The notes beneath the pieces are model-generated. The model was not told the origin of the DNA, ran no database searches, and saw only the letters and a list, made by a program, of their open reading frames with translations. A DNA stretch of 64,000 bases, taken from assembly GCA_013365365.1 (NCBI GenBank), contig JABVXU010000139.1:1-64000 (forward strand). The letters are read 5' to 3'. The stretch is from Cruorifilaria tuberocauda (Eukaryota > Nematoda > Chromadorea > Rhabditida > Onchocercidae). Position 1 is the stretch's first letter. The number at the start of each line of letters is the position of its first letter. This document shows positions 13,725 through 25,800 of this stretch, one piece after another. A program made the position numbers and the translations under genes.

Positions 13725-14116
13725 GCACTCCGTTCGTTTATGAAACCTAGCAAAAGAATAGTTGTATTAATGAAGTCTTCTCATTGGTGATCAAGTATCT
13801 CACCTAGTTGCGAAATGATAGAATTATCAAATCCTCTCCGAGATATGCCGCCTTACAGATAGCATCCAGAACAATAACTGCATTTCGTTGCTTAGTATAA
13901 AGTATGATGACCTATGACTTACACCAACTCTTTACTCCTGGATCAGCCCCATCCCTCCTAGGTCTAGGTAGGTATCTTCGAACGCACACATACACATACA
14001 CACAGACATACACAGACAGAACAAAACATACAACACATAGCACTAGAGATGTCCGCAAAGACAACGAAACAGAAAGATAGAAATAGAGAGAGAGATGTTT
14101 TAGAAAGTGTTAGTGT

Positions 14117-14485
14117 CTATTGACATATCTTCTGCGGACTGACGACGGAACAAGCGGTACGCAGGGAGCGCGGATCGATTGTGGCAACGAAGGGTGGAGG
14201 AGTGGAGGAGTCTGCCGGCGGCAGCGTGCCACATGAGGACGTGCTCAGTGGTCGCGTGCCGCCGCTGCATTCGGGAACAGATTTCTTCCTCGCATTTATG
14301 TCGTATAGCTTTCTAACTTCAACTGCTACTTCAGCTTTAGGATCGACCCGAAAGACGGAAGTGTAGAAAGTGCTAAGAGATTCATCGTCCCCGTCATTCC
14401 ACACGTTGTATTGCTGCTCTTTTCGGGATGGAATGTTTGCTGACGGAATATGGACAAAGAGATTTGGTAAGAAAATTTGATACAA
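14117..14485 (-). CDS. Unassigned open frame, possible coding exon
   Basis: A 122-codon frame, long and GC-rich for this sequence. An internal acceptor-like site (CATATTCCGTCAG) precedes the segment starting NIPSRKEQQYNVWNDGDDES. The rest includes STFYTSVFRVDPKAEVAVEV, a basic KLYDINARKKS stretch and a Ser/Thr/Pro-rich tail with four cysteines, ending at TAA-equivalent 14117. I recognise no family. It could be a terminal exon of a minus-strand gene whose other exons were not found, or a stand-alone short gene starting at the ATG at 14485. It may also be chance in a GC-rich patch, since the opposite strand is open too (14181-14366). Confidence 0.35.
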   Translation of the reverse strand: MYQIFLPNLFVHIPSANIPSRKEQQYNVWNDGDDESLSTFYTSVFRVDPKAEVAVEVRKLYDINARKKSVPECSGGTRPLSTSSCGTLPPADSSTPPPFVATIDPRSLRTACSVVSPQKICQ

Positions 14486-14821
14486 AATAGAGAAGTTTCG
14501 CGAAAGTGGCCACTCTTAAAAGAGTTAAAAGAGAATATTTTTTATTTGCTTAATAACACTTGTGAAATGAAGGAAATTTGCTAGAGAATGTAAATTACAA
14601 AAGTAGCAAATGTATCTCGGTAAATTAGTATGATCGTTAGGAAAATTTGTGGTCGATATAAGACGCAAATATCTCTTCCAAACATTGATTTTTTCATTCT
14701 TCTTAGCCTTGTTCAGAAATGTTTGTTCGTGATTTTGCATTTTTGTCCAAAATAGTTCATTTGGTCAGATGAAAAATTAATAGCGGATGTTTTGAATTTT
14801 TCAGGCATTCTGATCCATTAG

Positions 14822-16475
14822 ATGGGTAATAGTTCAGTGATGTCATCGAAAGGTGGATCAGATTCCACATTCAACGACAACTTAATCAGAGAAGTGCGTC
14901 TGAATCCAATAATTTATGATTTCTCTCACCCTCTATACGGAAATGCAATCAAGAAACAGGAAACCTGGATTGAAATTGCTGCCAAACTTAATGAAAAAGG
15001 TTATTTAGGAATAATATTTTTCATTCGTCCAAAATTTGCAATTTTTTAATTTGTGAAGAAAACCCGCAAAAGCAAATTGCTGGAATTATTGTCATACTTT
15101 AGTAGAAGCTGTGAAGACTCGCTGGCGTACTTTGCGAGACCGATATACAAAGGAACGTCGACGTGTAATGACTTGCGGTGTCGGATCATCCTTTTCCTAC
15201 TATACTGATCTCTGTTTCTTGGACAGTTCCTGCAACGAGAGCAGGTATTTCTTATCATCATTGTTCTAACTCTCAGATAGGATCGTAGTATCTTGACACT
15301 TTTGCAATCCATAGTACAATGTTTAAATATCTCTTTAAAGAGTTATTATATTTTCAAATTTTACTAAACTTTTCAAATAAAACGCTTGAAGAAATATTTT
15401 GAAATGTCTTTTTTCTATTCAAATGATAGTTGTTCTACAAACATGTTATAATTCTATAAAATTGCTCAAAATGATTCGGTTAGAAATTACGGTTCACTTA
15501 GGATTACAACATCAAAATCTAGCAAAATTAACCGCAGCAGCAATGATAAAAGCAGCAGTAACACTGCAGCGCATTGCGATGTTACAACATCTATGTTTGT
15601 GAAGCCGGAAGTTTTTGAACATTCATCCGACACTAGTTACAGCTTCGATAACAGGTTCATTTTTTTTCCTCGCTGCAAACTCAATTTTTTCACAGCTGCA
15701 TTCAATATTTACAGGATTTAGTTGATATTGTAAAGTGAGAAAATTAGTGATAGTAGCTAGAAAAATCTAAGAATCGTATTGCCAGTTCAAAAATCGACAA
15801 AATGAATTCTAGAAGGTGTCATTCGATTTAGTGCCTTGCTTGCACTTTATGAAAGGTTCCATACATCTCATAAGCTTTTCTGTTGCAAAAATCTTATGAA
15901 GCAAACTCAGTGTTGTTGCAATATTTTTCAAGAACTTTTTTTTCAAACATAGTTTCGTGCGTTAGATGGGAATATTTATGGTGAGCAATGTGCATGAGAG
16001 TTCAAGGGGTATTCTATAATTTTCCTGAATTTTCAGGATTGGTGATGACATAGCAATAGAGCAAGAAGAAACAGTTCCTTCTTCATCTGGACCAGAACGT
16101 TCCACACAAAAAAGGCAGAAGATTCGAAAAACAAGTCATAAATCTCCAACGCCGCCAGTTAGCTCAGCAACAACAACAGCCGTAGCAGAAATAGCAGAAA
16201 TGGTAACACTCGAAAAAGTACCAGTAAAACGCTCTAGGCTGGACCCTTCACCGGATTCACCGTCAGATACAGTTGCGCATGCTTTAATGTGCAGTGTCGA
16301 AGCATTGCAACGTTTAGCGGAACGAAAACCTGTTTTTGATCGGACAGTTGGTCCACGTGACGCTGACGAATGCTTCGCCGATTTTGTTTGTATGTCACTC
16401 AAGTCAATTGATAATAGTAGTAGAGTGCATGCTCGAATTGCAATTCTCCATGCTTTGGCACAATTTCAGACGTAA
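14822..16475 (+). CDS. MADF-BESS domain transcription factor-like protein
   Basis: Four exons with matching phases: 14822-14999, 15103-15244, 15502-15654 and 16037-16475, predicting 303 residues. The N-terminal half is a MADF domain: LIREVRLNPIIYDFSHPLYG, then QETWIEIAAKLNEK and VKTRWRTLRDRYTKERRR, with the aromatic spacing usual for this SANT/Myb-related DNA-binding fold. The middle is Ser/Asn-rich, followed by a basic stretch (TQKRQKIRKTSHK) that may be a nuclear localisation signal. The C-terminal ECFADFVCMSLKSI...HARIAILHAL matches a BESS protein-interaction motif. MADF-BESS proteins are nuclear and act as sequence-specific regulators or co-regulators. The ATG is the first in the open frame. 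AATAAA at 16812-16817 is a plausible poly(A) signal. Its specific orthologue among the many nematode MADF genes cannot be told from sequence alone. Confidence 0.85.
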
Positions 16476-18003
16476 GGGATGATATCATATCCATGTACTT
16501 TCTATTCGAATATTATTGGGTAGTTTTTCAAAAATTACTGTGCAAAATGTATGGATACAATGTTTTTTAAAAGTTGAAGTTAATAGATCAATTTGCAACA
16601 GAAATATTCGTCACTAATGCAAGCGATTAAGCACTTTACACATGCGTAGTGACTCGGCTTCACGATCTAGATTGTTCGTTTTCAATATTTTTTTGTAAAA
16701 CTCATTAGTTCACTGCAAAATATAATACTTGAGGAAAAAGTATATTGTGTGCAGAGCCTTGTTGTGTGGCTATTTGATACTATATTGTTTTATGTCTCTT
16801 TTTTCTATCTAAATAAATTGATATTCCGTTAACTATTTGTGGCAAAGGTTCTTCCGTGACTATCCGCGGAAAAATATGAGGTTTGGGTAATTAAGGAGTT
16901 GGGTTTAACTTCTGGCAAAGTTCACTGGAATGGACAGGACTGTTTATTTTTGTATGTGGGGATCTCACTCAGTTCTGCTGTACTCCAACGAGTCTTTAGA
17001 GAACATATCAGGTGCTGTTACATTTCAGTGCAAGATTACAATGAAAAGTTTGGCAGTTTACGACGAAAGTTTCCCAATCTTTGGTTGAAGAGGACCTATT
17101 GTTAATAAGTCCTAATGGGATAGTTTTTTGATCAGTGGACCAGTAGATCCTTTAATAATCATTGTCTGCGATGGCCGGTCGGGATTAGTAATTATCCACC
17201 TACTTGATCTCTTGTATGATAAGATCTGAGAATCGGAAACAATGAATTATGTAAAAATGACGGACAGACTTTTATTGCTTTTGAGAGGAGGACCAGACAT
17301 AAAGCAAGTTGCTAAATGGAAAAGCGAGTAGTTTACATATTTGTTCATCCGTGCATAAACATGTAAATCTGTCTTATCTTCTTCATCAAGGTTTTATTAT
17401 AGCAGGAAACAGCTAATACAAACAAACAACGAAGAGAAAGAGAAAATACAATGTAATAAATGGACTTTTATTACTTTATCATACAAATTGCTATAGCACA
17501 TAAAGAATCGGAAACTGTCATCAATTTCTGTTTATGATCTTTATGGAAGTAGGTGAAATTCCCATTTGAAATATTGAAATTAAATGATTCCAAGTTTAAA
17601 ATTGGATTAATAGAGGATACAAGATTAACTGCAGAAAACAAATTTACCGAACAATATCATCAGTGATTCAATAATTTCGAGTGAATGGTGTAAGCATGAG
17701 TTTCTACTTCGAACTTGCTCAGTCAGTGAGATTAAGAATTGTTTTGCTCGAATGTCATCTTAGAATCTTGCATTAAAATTGCGAGATATACGTCATCTTC
17801 TCGAATAAATATAGATCATTACTGCTATACTAGGAGTTCTGCAAGAACCTTCTAAAATCTAGGGCTGAAAAAATAAGAAATATCAAATCTCAAATCAACA
17901 ATCATTCACCGCTATAAGAAGGTCCTTGCATTCTTTACATTTCAGGATCGCACATCGCCGATAGGTCAGGAATTACGCTTCGGCAAAGCTTTTACGCTTG
18001 AAA
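16476..18003. other. Convergent intergenic region
   Basis: The MADF gene and the bHLH gene end facing each other here. A candidate poly(A) signal AATAAA for the plus-strand gene is at 16812-16817. A short open frame at 16899-17105 has no recognisable motif and is not called. The rest is expected to be 3' UTR of both genes; no repeat or RNA gene is evident. Confidence 0.5.
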
Positions 18004-20658
18004 TTATTTTCTATTACAATAGCAGCTTCTTTCACAAGTGATGCAAACGAATTCCGCGGTGCTGTTGGATTCATTCAAACTTTCATCACTTTCTTTTGCT
18101 GACGATGGTAATGTTGATAATGATAATGATTGCGATAACGATTGATTGCTGCTGCTTGCACTTTCGGGCGATTCAAATAACGGTGGAATATTGTGCGAAT
18201 GAAAAATCGGTGTTGAGTACAATTGCGGTAAGAAATTTGTCGATTGTTGTCCAAATTGAGGTAAATTCATTTCTGGAGTATTTGCCGATGAAGAGCGATT
18301 TTCTTCTGGAACAGGACATCAGTGAATCTTGAAAGCTGTTCTTCAACTTCAGTTGAATTAACAAGCACTAGTTAAAAATCAGTTTGAAACCCATGAGGCT
18401 TATGAAATTACAAATAATCTGATCACCTGATAAATCAAATAAACAGTTAAGTGAAGAAAGTGTTGTTTGCATGGTTCATGCATCATCATATTGCAGTGAT
18501 TTTGTAAGATAGAAGGAAAACTGATTACGTTTGATGCTGCTTCCATAAACAAATCGTAACCATTTCATTGATTTAAAAGACTGATCAAATACTGAAGCGA
18601 GTTCTGCGTTGACCGAAGCAACCAGTGGTGACGAAATAGAAGTACAACATCGGTTGTAAATAAATGACGTGATGGCCTTCTGAGCTGCCTGAAATCCATC
18701 CTTGAATCCCACATATGCCACTTTTTCTAACCCTGGAAATGAAACTGCTTCCACATCGATAAATGGCTTAAATAAATTTATGTCATGAGAAAATTGGCTC
18801 GAAAAGATCATTTTTAGAATTCCGACGAAATTTGAGCAGAATTTGAAAAATTTATATTTAAAGAAAGATTCAAATGTATCTTTAAAAACAAAAGTAAACT
18901 GCACAGGACTCCATTGTGTCCATATAACCTGCTCAGCAAATCATCGGAATGATCGATGATACGAATGATCGAGTTTAAAGCTGTGAAGAAAAAAAGTACC
19001 ATTGTTGCGAAGTACTATTGAAAGACAAGTAAAGAAAGTCGGGAAAAATGACTAAGATTTTTTTTAATAATAGCAAAATCAAGATAATTTCACTCGTAGT
19101 AGAAATGACTAATTACACAGATGATAATAAAAAAAAGTGATAGGACTTCTTTCCTAGAAATTTCAAATTTTTGTGCAAACACTCTGGACAAATAAAACTA
19201 AAAAATTTTGAGAGTCAGAGCCAAGAAATTAGATCTCATTCAAGGTTGATGCACAATATCATTTTGGCCAAAATATAATCCTGCAAATATTACAATGATT
19301 TTTTTTCCGCACTTTCAGCATCAAATAACAGTTTACAATTAAAAAAAAATATAGCCTAATTGAAATTGGTGGAAAATATGAAATTAAAATTTAGATTTTG
19401 AATATATCAAAACACAAATCTTCAAAAATCATCATAAGTATCAAAATTGTTTCCAATATTCTATGGAAAGTTCAGAATATTTTCTTATCTATAGCAGTAA
19501 AACTATTTCCAAACACTGCCTCTACCTCTACTTTGATCATTACTAACTGATTGAAGATGTTTGATTGTTAAATCCAAAATTTCAATCTTTTCCAGTTTTG
19601 ATTCAGTTTTCGGTGACTTCATCAAATGAAATATTTTCAACTGATTCAAAGAAGCATTCATCCGAGCTCGTCGACGACGTTCGATTTCCGCTTTATTCTG
19701 CAAGAAAAATAAGACAGTAAGGATGATTACAAATTATTTTGGGAAACAGTCAGTTCGGACTGGCCGAATGTATTTTATTTCAATCTCCTGATGAACCTTC
19801 TCGTTCTACCACGAACTAAACAGACAGAGATAAATTATTGACCTGGATAGGAAAAATCACAGAACATACGCTTCTTTCCTTTTAAATTACCATTTCTTCC
19901 GTGATTTAGAGAAAATCAAACTCTAATCACATTCATTTTTAATTATATTTTGGATTTAACATGAAGATTCGATAAGTTGCTTCTTTCTGAATTCAAAGTT
20001 TTTAAAAATAAATCTGAATAATAACTCGGAGATCTAGAAAATTTCCGCTTTATGGTCCAATTGTTTCGAAGAGAGACTGAAAGAAACTCTCGTTCTACTT
20101 CTTTCCTGCAGTTATTCATAAGTGAATTGAATAGAACTGCAGTAAGAAATTAAAACCGAATAAAGGAAATTTAAAATTAAGGCAAATGAACAAATTGCTG
20201 ATTTTTCCGACTTATTCAGCTTTTCTGAGCTCTTTTAGCGATAGAAACAATTCGCTGCTTTTTTTCAGAAAAAAATCATGAATTCCTGCATTCCTGCAGA
20301 AAAAATGTAGAATGAGATTTGATATTCAATATACTAAAGTTCCTCACGAGATCGATTAAACTTGAAATTATATTTGAAAATTGATTATTAACAGGCGAAT
20401 TAAGGGTGATAAGTGAAAAATATGGAAACCAGGCTAAGAAATATGGCTCTGGGCAGTGTCTGAAGCATTCGTATGCACTGCACTGAAATTCAGTTTTTCC
20501 TTCCTCAAATTCGATTCATTCAGATTAAATATCAAATAATCTAATTTGATATTTAGAGGAATATAATCACTTTCAATCCAAAGCCAATTAATCGTAAAAA
20601 ATACCGGTAAAGAATGATAGCTGTTGGAATTAGAAGCAACCAAATCGTCTGATTTCAT
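18004..20658 (-). CDS. Hairy/E(spl)-like bHLH-Orange repressor (LIN-22-like)
   Basis: Four exons in minus order: 20605-20658, 19526-19697, 18529-18732 and 18004-18305. All phases agree and predict 243 residues. Residues about 19-68 form a bHLH: NKAEIERRRRARMNASLNQL, a loop, then KLEKIEILDLTIKHLQS. This is the Hairy/E(spl) arrangement, with E24 and the following arginines in the E-box contact positions. Residues about 81-100 (YVGFKDGFQAAQKAITSFIY) match the Orange domain usual in this family. The C-terminal 100 residues are Ser-rich and end in a cysteine-rich segment (CITCERSCYCN). HES proteins repress transcription in cell-fate decisions; LIN-22 is the C. elegans relative. Two departures: the family's basic-region proline is alanine here (A21), and no C-terminal WRPW Groucho motif is present. 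Orthology to lin-22 is inference. Confidence 0.8.
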
Positions 20659-22865
20659 TGCGCAGTGTCTAAAATTGAAATATTACTTATCATAGGATTT
20701 AAATTCGAATAAAATTATGACCAAAATATTATCAATCAATAGTGATTGTATTGCATTTACTTTAAGGAATCCAAGGTTAAACTAATTTCCACATAACTTA
20801 GCCGTTTGATTTCGAAGTGGTTCTCTAGCAGTGTTTATTTACTTAATCTCTAAAATAATAATGGAATTAATGTTAGTTGACAGTTATAAACTTTGCATAT
20901 TTGGTTCGATTGAGGGGATGTCAAAAATTCATAAAATCTCTCATAATACCTTCTTTGACTTTTTCACAAAAATACCTCAGCCATTTTCTCCAAATATAAA
21001 AAAGTGATCTAATTTACTCGAATTTCTAATTTTCGAATATGAGGCAATAGCGATGACTGTTTTATCAGTCTAATCAGACTTGAATAAACGAGGAATATAG
21101 CTTTGAAAGAAATGTCACCAGCTTACACTTCATAAGATGGATGTCGAGTGCTCGGCAAATCGGATCTGCTCAACTCAAAAAAAGTCGAAGACAGTGAAAG
21201 AGGAAAAGTATAGAGACAATTCTTCATCTGAAATGAACAGGTTGGATCAGCGAATTTAAAGCATTTCTGGGGGCGGTATGAGAAAATGACGCAATTCTGG
21301 GATATCTCAGATGTGTTTCCCACAGTTTCATAGAAACAAGTTGAATGCATTATCCGATTCACACCCATTATAATTCCTTAATACAATGCCGTGTTGACTC
21401 ATGATGATATTAGCTTGAGAAACACGAGTTGAGTGAGAAAATGAGATGAGAGATCATTTCCAACAACATCCCTGCTCACTTATCATTCATCGATCACTGA
21501 CTTTGCAACAATTCCTGACTGAGCCTGATTGCTACGGGTAGACTAGTGGTACAGCCTGATTACTACTCATATAGAGTGGCCCAAGGTTTCTTTATCCCTA
21601 TTTTTCGACCACCTTTACCCAAACTATACACATTTTTCTTTCATCTACCATTTTTCAGTATTGACGCAGTCTATCTTATTGTTCTGTTGATAAAAGTTTC
21701 CATTTTTTAGAACTGTAAGAATTATGCAATGAAACTTTATGTATTTTGATATAGCTACTGTCATATTCTGCCGATGTTTGGAGGGTAAAGGTCAGCTTTG
21801 TAAAAAGCATTGTTCATGATTGTTCTCACACAGTCAAACAGAAAGAAAAAAGAAACTCTCACGCGTCGATAAATTCCCCCAAAACGAAACTGACAGTTAT
21901 TATTTTCCTCTAGCAAAAATAGATGATAATCAGCCTAGGATTATGACTTACTACTCACAGTAGACATCCTGAACTTTATTTACTTCAAACTGTATTAAAA
22001 GAAAAACGTTTTCAATATAAACTTTATAAAAATGAAACTTTGAGTGATAATGATAGTAATTTGAAATTAGTGAATAAATATATATATATATATATATGTG
22101 CACATGAATATGCAATTTCATGAATTTCCCTTAGAAGGTGAAAATGAAAAAAAATCATTTATTTGATGTGGCAGAAATGAGCAAGATGCTTTAACAATAA
22201 AAGTGAAGTAAACAAGAAACATAAACAAACAATAAATCAATTGAAGAATGTGAGAGAAATTGAACAATTTTTTCTTTTGGCAGGTTTCAAACTAAACCTA
22301 AGACCTTCTCTCTACTGCTCGACCAGCTCCGATCAAGTGATAATTTATTTCTAACGCGTCGTTGACAAGGGTAACATTTAAAGCTAGGTTATTTGAAATA
22401 AGCAAACTGATCTGGAAGAGTGATTTACTAGCAAAGAGGGAGTTGAATGAGAATTACTGTGAAGGCAGGATTGGCAGTGCTGGTAGCAATAATGATAGAA
22501 TGATGGAGGCAAAGAAAACAATGGCAGTAATGGTTGCAATTGATAAAATGATTACGCAATAATAACAAATGAAAGTATGCATGCTTAGTGATGACACGCA
22601 TAAATAAATGAGCATTTCGAAGCACTTGGCATCTCGAATTTTGCAAAACACAGCAGTATCAGCCCAGGAAAGGAATGGAAAAGTAAAAGGACGATGTTAT
22701 CACAAGTTCAATAACTTTTCTACGAGCCGTAGGCCTAAGTGACATAAAGTATCTACCTATTAATATAGCTCCAAATCTCTTACTGTTTTGAAACTGTCAT
22801 CACTAATTTTTCAGCAATGATAATTTCGAAGAAATATATTTGCAATGGTTCATTCTCGGATTTTG
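20659..22865. other. Intergenic region between two minus-strand genes
   Basis: This is upstream of the bHLH gene and downstream of the ADAM gene, so it should contain the promoter of the former and the 3' UTR of the latter. A (TA)n microsatellite is at 22078-22097. No gene model could be supported. Short frames at 21123-21368 and 22362-22646 overlap on both strands and have no family features. Confidence 0.5.
22078..22097. repeat. (TA)n microsatellite
   Basis: About ten AT dinucleotides in uninterrupted array in intergenic DNA. Similar short arrays occur at 45713-45732 and 57423-57438. Confidence 0.9.
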
Positions 22866-25800
22866 TTAATATTTTCCACCATTGAATTTGCGCACAATAT
22901 CGGTAACAGAAGCGAAGCGCTCGCCTTCTTCACTTAGCCCAGTGCTTATCGTATCATCCGAAGGATAGGGCTCACTTCTGGATTTATCGGATGAGAATGA
23001 TGATTTGGCTATCTGTTCCAAATGATGCAATGTCACTGATTTCACCTTTTCTTCTGTAAGAGGTACTAGCGCTTTCAAGCATTTACTTAGAAAAGAAGGT
23101 GGTGAAATATGAGGGAAGAAGAGAAGATGTCTTAACTAGTATAGAGTTAAAATACCTTGTGCGAGTAAACGTTCTTTCATGGGAACTATTACAGTATACT
23201 GTATTGGTTCCTGTTGCTTCTCGTCATTCTGTGACTCAGAAAACAATCCATCATCATCGAAATCCTCGTCAAAATCATCGTCAAATTTTCGTGATATGCT
23301 ATCATAATAATCCGTATAATGCTCTGATGATTGAGAATAATTTACTGTATTGGATCGAACTAGCGATGATAACCTTAAATTTAGTATTTTCAAATCAAAA
23401 GGGAAACTTTTAAACAAAGCTTCGGCATTTCAATATTTCATCGTTAATATATAATATTTTGATATACCGTGATTGGCAGAAAAATCTTGATTAACCAGAG
23501 AAATGTTGATTCGTTGATAAGCAATTAGAAACAAACATTTTAGTCATTAAATATTAAGAGGGCTAAATGTCGAATTAAATATCGATGACTATAATTATTA
23601 AATATTAAAACGTTACGCATTCTGTGATCACACAATATTATAATTTGAAATTTTCACTTTAAAATTGTACGCTATTGAGGTGAATTATCAGATATCAGAA
23701 TATTGTGTATCAATTGCAGTATTGTGTGAAAGGAATTGATGCTGATATGCAGAGACCTTTTCCTTGTTGTATTAGGCATTTCATAGGTGCTGCTATCACA
23801 ACCCGTTATAATCATTTCAAGAGATAAGTTGGGAGATTTTATTGGCAATGGTGGTGGTCCTTTCGGAGGATATGGTGATACGATATTTATCGATGGTAAT
23901 AGTGCTTTGTCAACAGCGCTCCTGAAATAAATCTCCAAAAATGAGTTCATTTGATTTTTTTCCCAAGACTTCAAATCGGATAATACCGAGATGGAAATGA
24001 TGGAGGTGGTGGTGGAGGCTGTTTGGGTCGTATTCTTGTTGATTTGCGTACCAGATATTCTTTATCATTTGGTGCAATTAGTACTGCTATGCCATTTGAA
24101 TCCAACTAGAATAAGAAAAGTTCTTAAGAGATTCTTTAAAAGCGATCTTCTTTTGCTTTTACTTAAATGACTGGGTGAAATCCTGGATTTTCTGAATTCC
24201 AATAAAATATGCTAATCAATATCGTTGTATATTAATACCTTGTGAGATATTTCAACGAAATGATGCTTGGCTGCAATGATACCGTTACCGGCACGACATA
24301 ATGATTGTGTGTAATTGCTGGCAGCATGCTGCCAAAAATGTCTATTTTTTGGACGAATTACTGATTTAAGACTCGAAAGAAGTTGTAGGAGATTACATAT
24401 AGCACAGGTATAGTCTGTTAATGAACAGGAATATCGTCGAGCAGCGCAGAAAGCAATCCCGGTGACAATAAACACAATAGCTATCCAACCACAAATGTAC
24501 TGAAATTCATGCTATACAAGGATTACTCACAAACTCTGACACATTCTATCTTCTTAAAACATACAGTTCCAACGAACGCTACAATGATCATAAAACTTAT
24601 ATATCGAATAGGTTACGAAATCATGAAAAAACAATCATCTGTATTTTTGTCTACTCGAATTATATACAGAAGTGGACGTTGACCTAATAAGGCCTACAGA
24701 TTATATAAGTCCAGTGTAGAACCAAGCCCCATGAACCAACTATATTTAATCATCGTTCAAAGCAGCTGTTTCGTTTTCTTTTCAATAAGCTTATCCTAAA
24801 ACTTAGGATCGGTGTCAAAACTGTCCAATAAATTGAAGCTCTCAAAGAGTCTCTTCACACAGATCGATTTCAACTTACCAACTGCCAAGTTTTCACAATT
24901 TGCAAGCATTCATCTGCACGACAATTCCAATTATAGCACAATTTATGCAAACCGCAATCGCATTCCTCCTTACCTTCGATAACGCCATTGCCGCAAAGCG
25001 GCAGCGAGTTTTCAATCCTAGGCTGTTTAAAAAAGAAATTGGTAGCCTTAACATGCCTCAGACAACGATTTTTCTCTAACATATTCACCATCTGTTGCAG
25101 CGTGCAGTCGTGATCGTAACCTCTGTAAAAGTTATCTTTCAAGTAAATATATTTATGGGTCTCCTACTTTACGGTTATCGGGAATGAAATGAGAATGATA
25201 ATTCTAGAATCGGACATGACTCATATTGCAGATGTTCCGCCGAATCTAAAAAGTTTTTCCATAAGCAACGTACGGTATTTTAAGGCATCCCGAAGTAGTA
25301 GTACCTCGGACCGTTGAACAATAACAGTTCGGTGCATCGATAATATTAGTTGCATTACGGTGCGTTACCCCGAGAAGATGTGCTACTTCGTGGAAAAATA
25401 TACCTCCCATTGCAAATGGATTATGTGGATAAAACTGAAATTGACATTATCATTTAAATCTACTTAAAAAATCAAAAAATTTACGAAATTTCTTTAAAAC
25501 TGATGAGAAGGATGAAGCATACGTAAAGGTAAACATACCCCGCACAACATAACGGCTTTTGAAGTACACATACCATTAACAAATGCTAATCCACCGGCAT
25601 AACGATATGAAATCAAAGCAGCAAAATCATGATTCGGTAATTTAGTTATTCTATAAAAAGATTATAAACTAAAATTTTATAATGAAATTAAATATGATTT
25701 GAAACTATAAATTAAAGTGGAAAGGCTGAAAAGCTCCCAACTGATCCCTTAATCTATGATTTTGAATTAGGTTCTATTACTTTTTCCTTTAATATTATTA

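Larger units (their letters stand above)
12977..14821. other. Intergenic region with possible extra exon
   Basis: After the F-box stop codon, 13594-13724 on the plus strand is an exon-like segment with an acceptor-like AATAATTAG and a frame that ends at a stop or splices at CAATCA|GTAAGC. A CA-rich stretch lies at about 13982-14040 and a GA tract near 14082-14096. An unassigned minus-strand open frame occupies 14117-14485 and is listed separately. The remainder up to 14821 shows nothing recognisable and should contain the promoter of the downstream MADF gene. Confidence 0.5.

Noticed and set aside
22284..22345. tRNA-like string (GGTTTCAAACT with an arm-like AGCTGGTCGAGCAGTAGAG on the minus strand)
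   Set aside because: No complete cloverleaf: the acceptor stem and anticodon arm do not pair, so it is not called as a tRNA.
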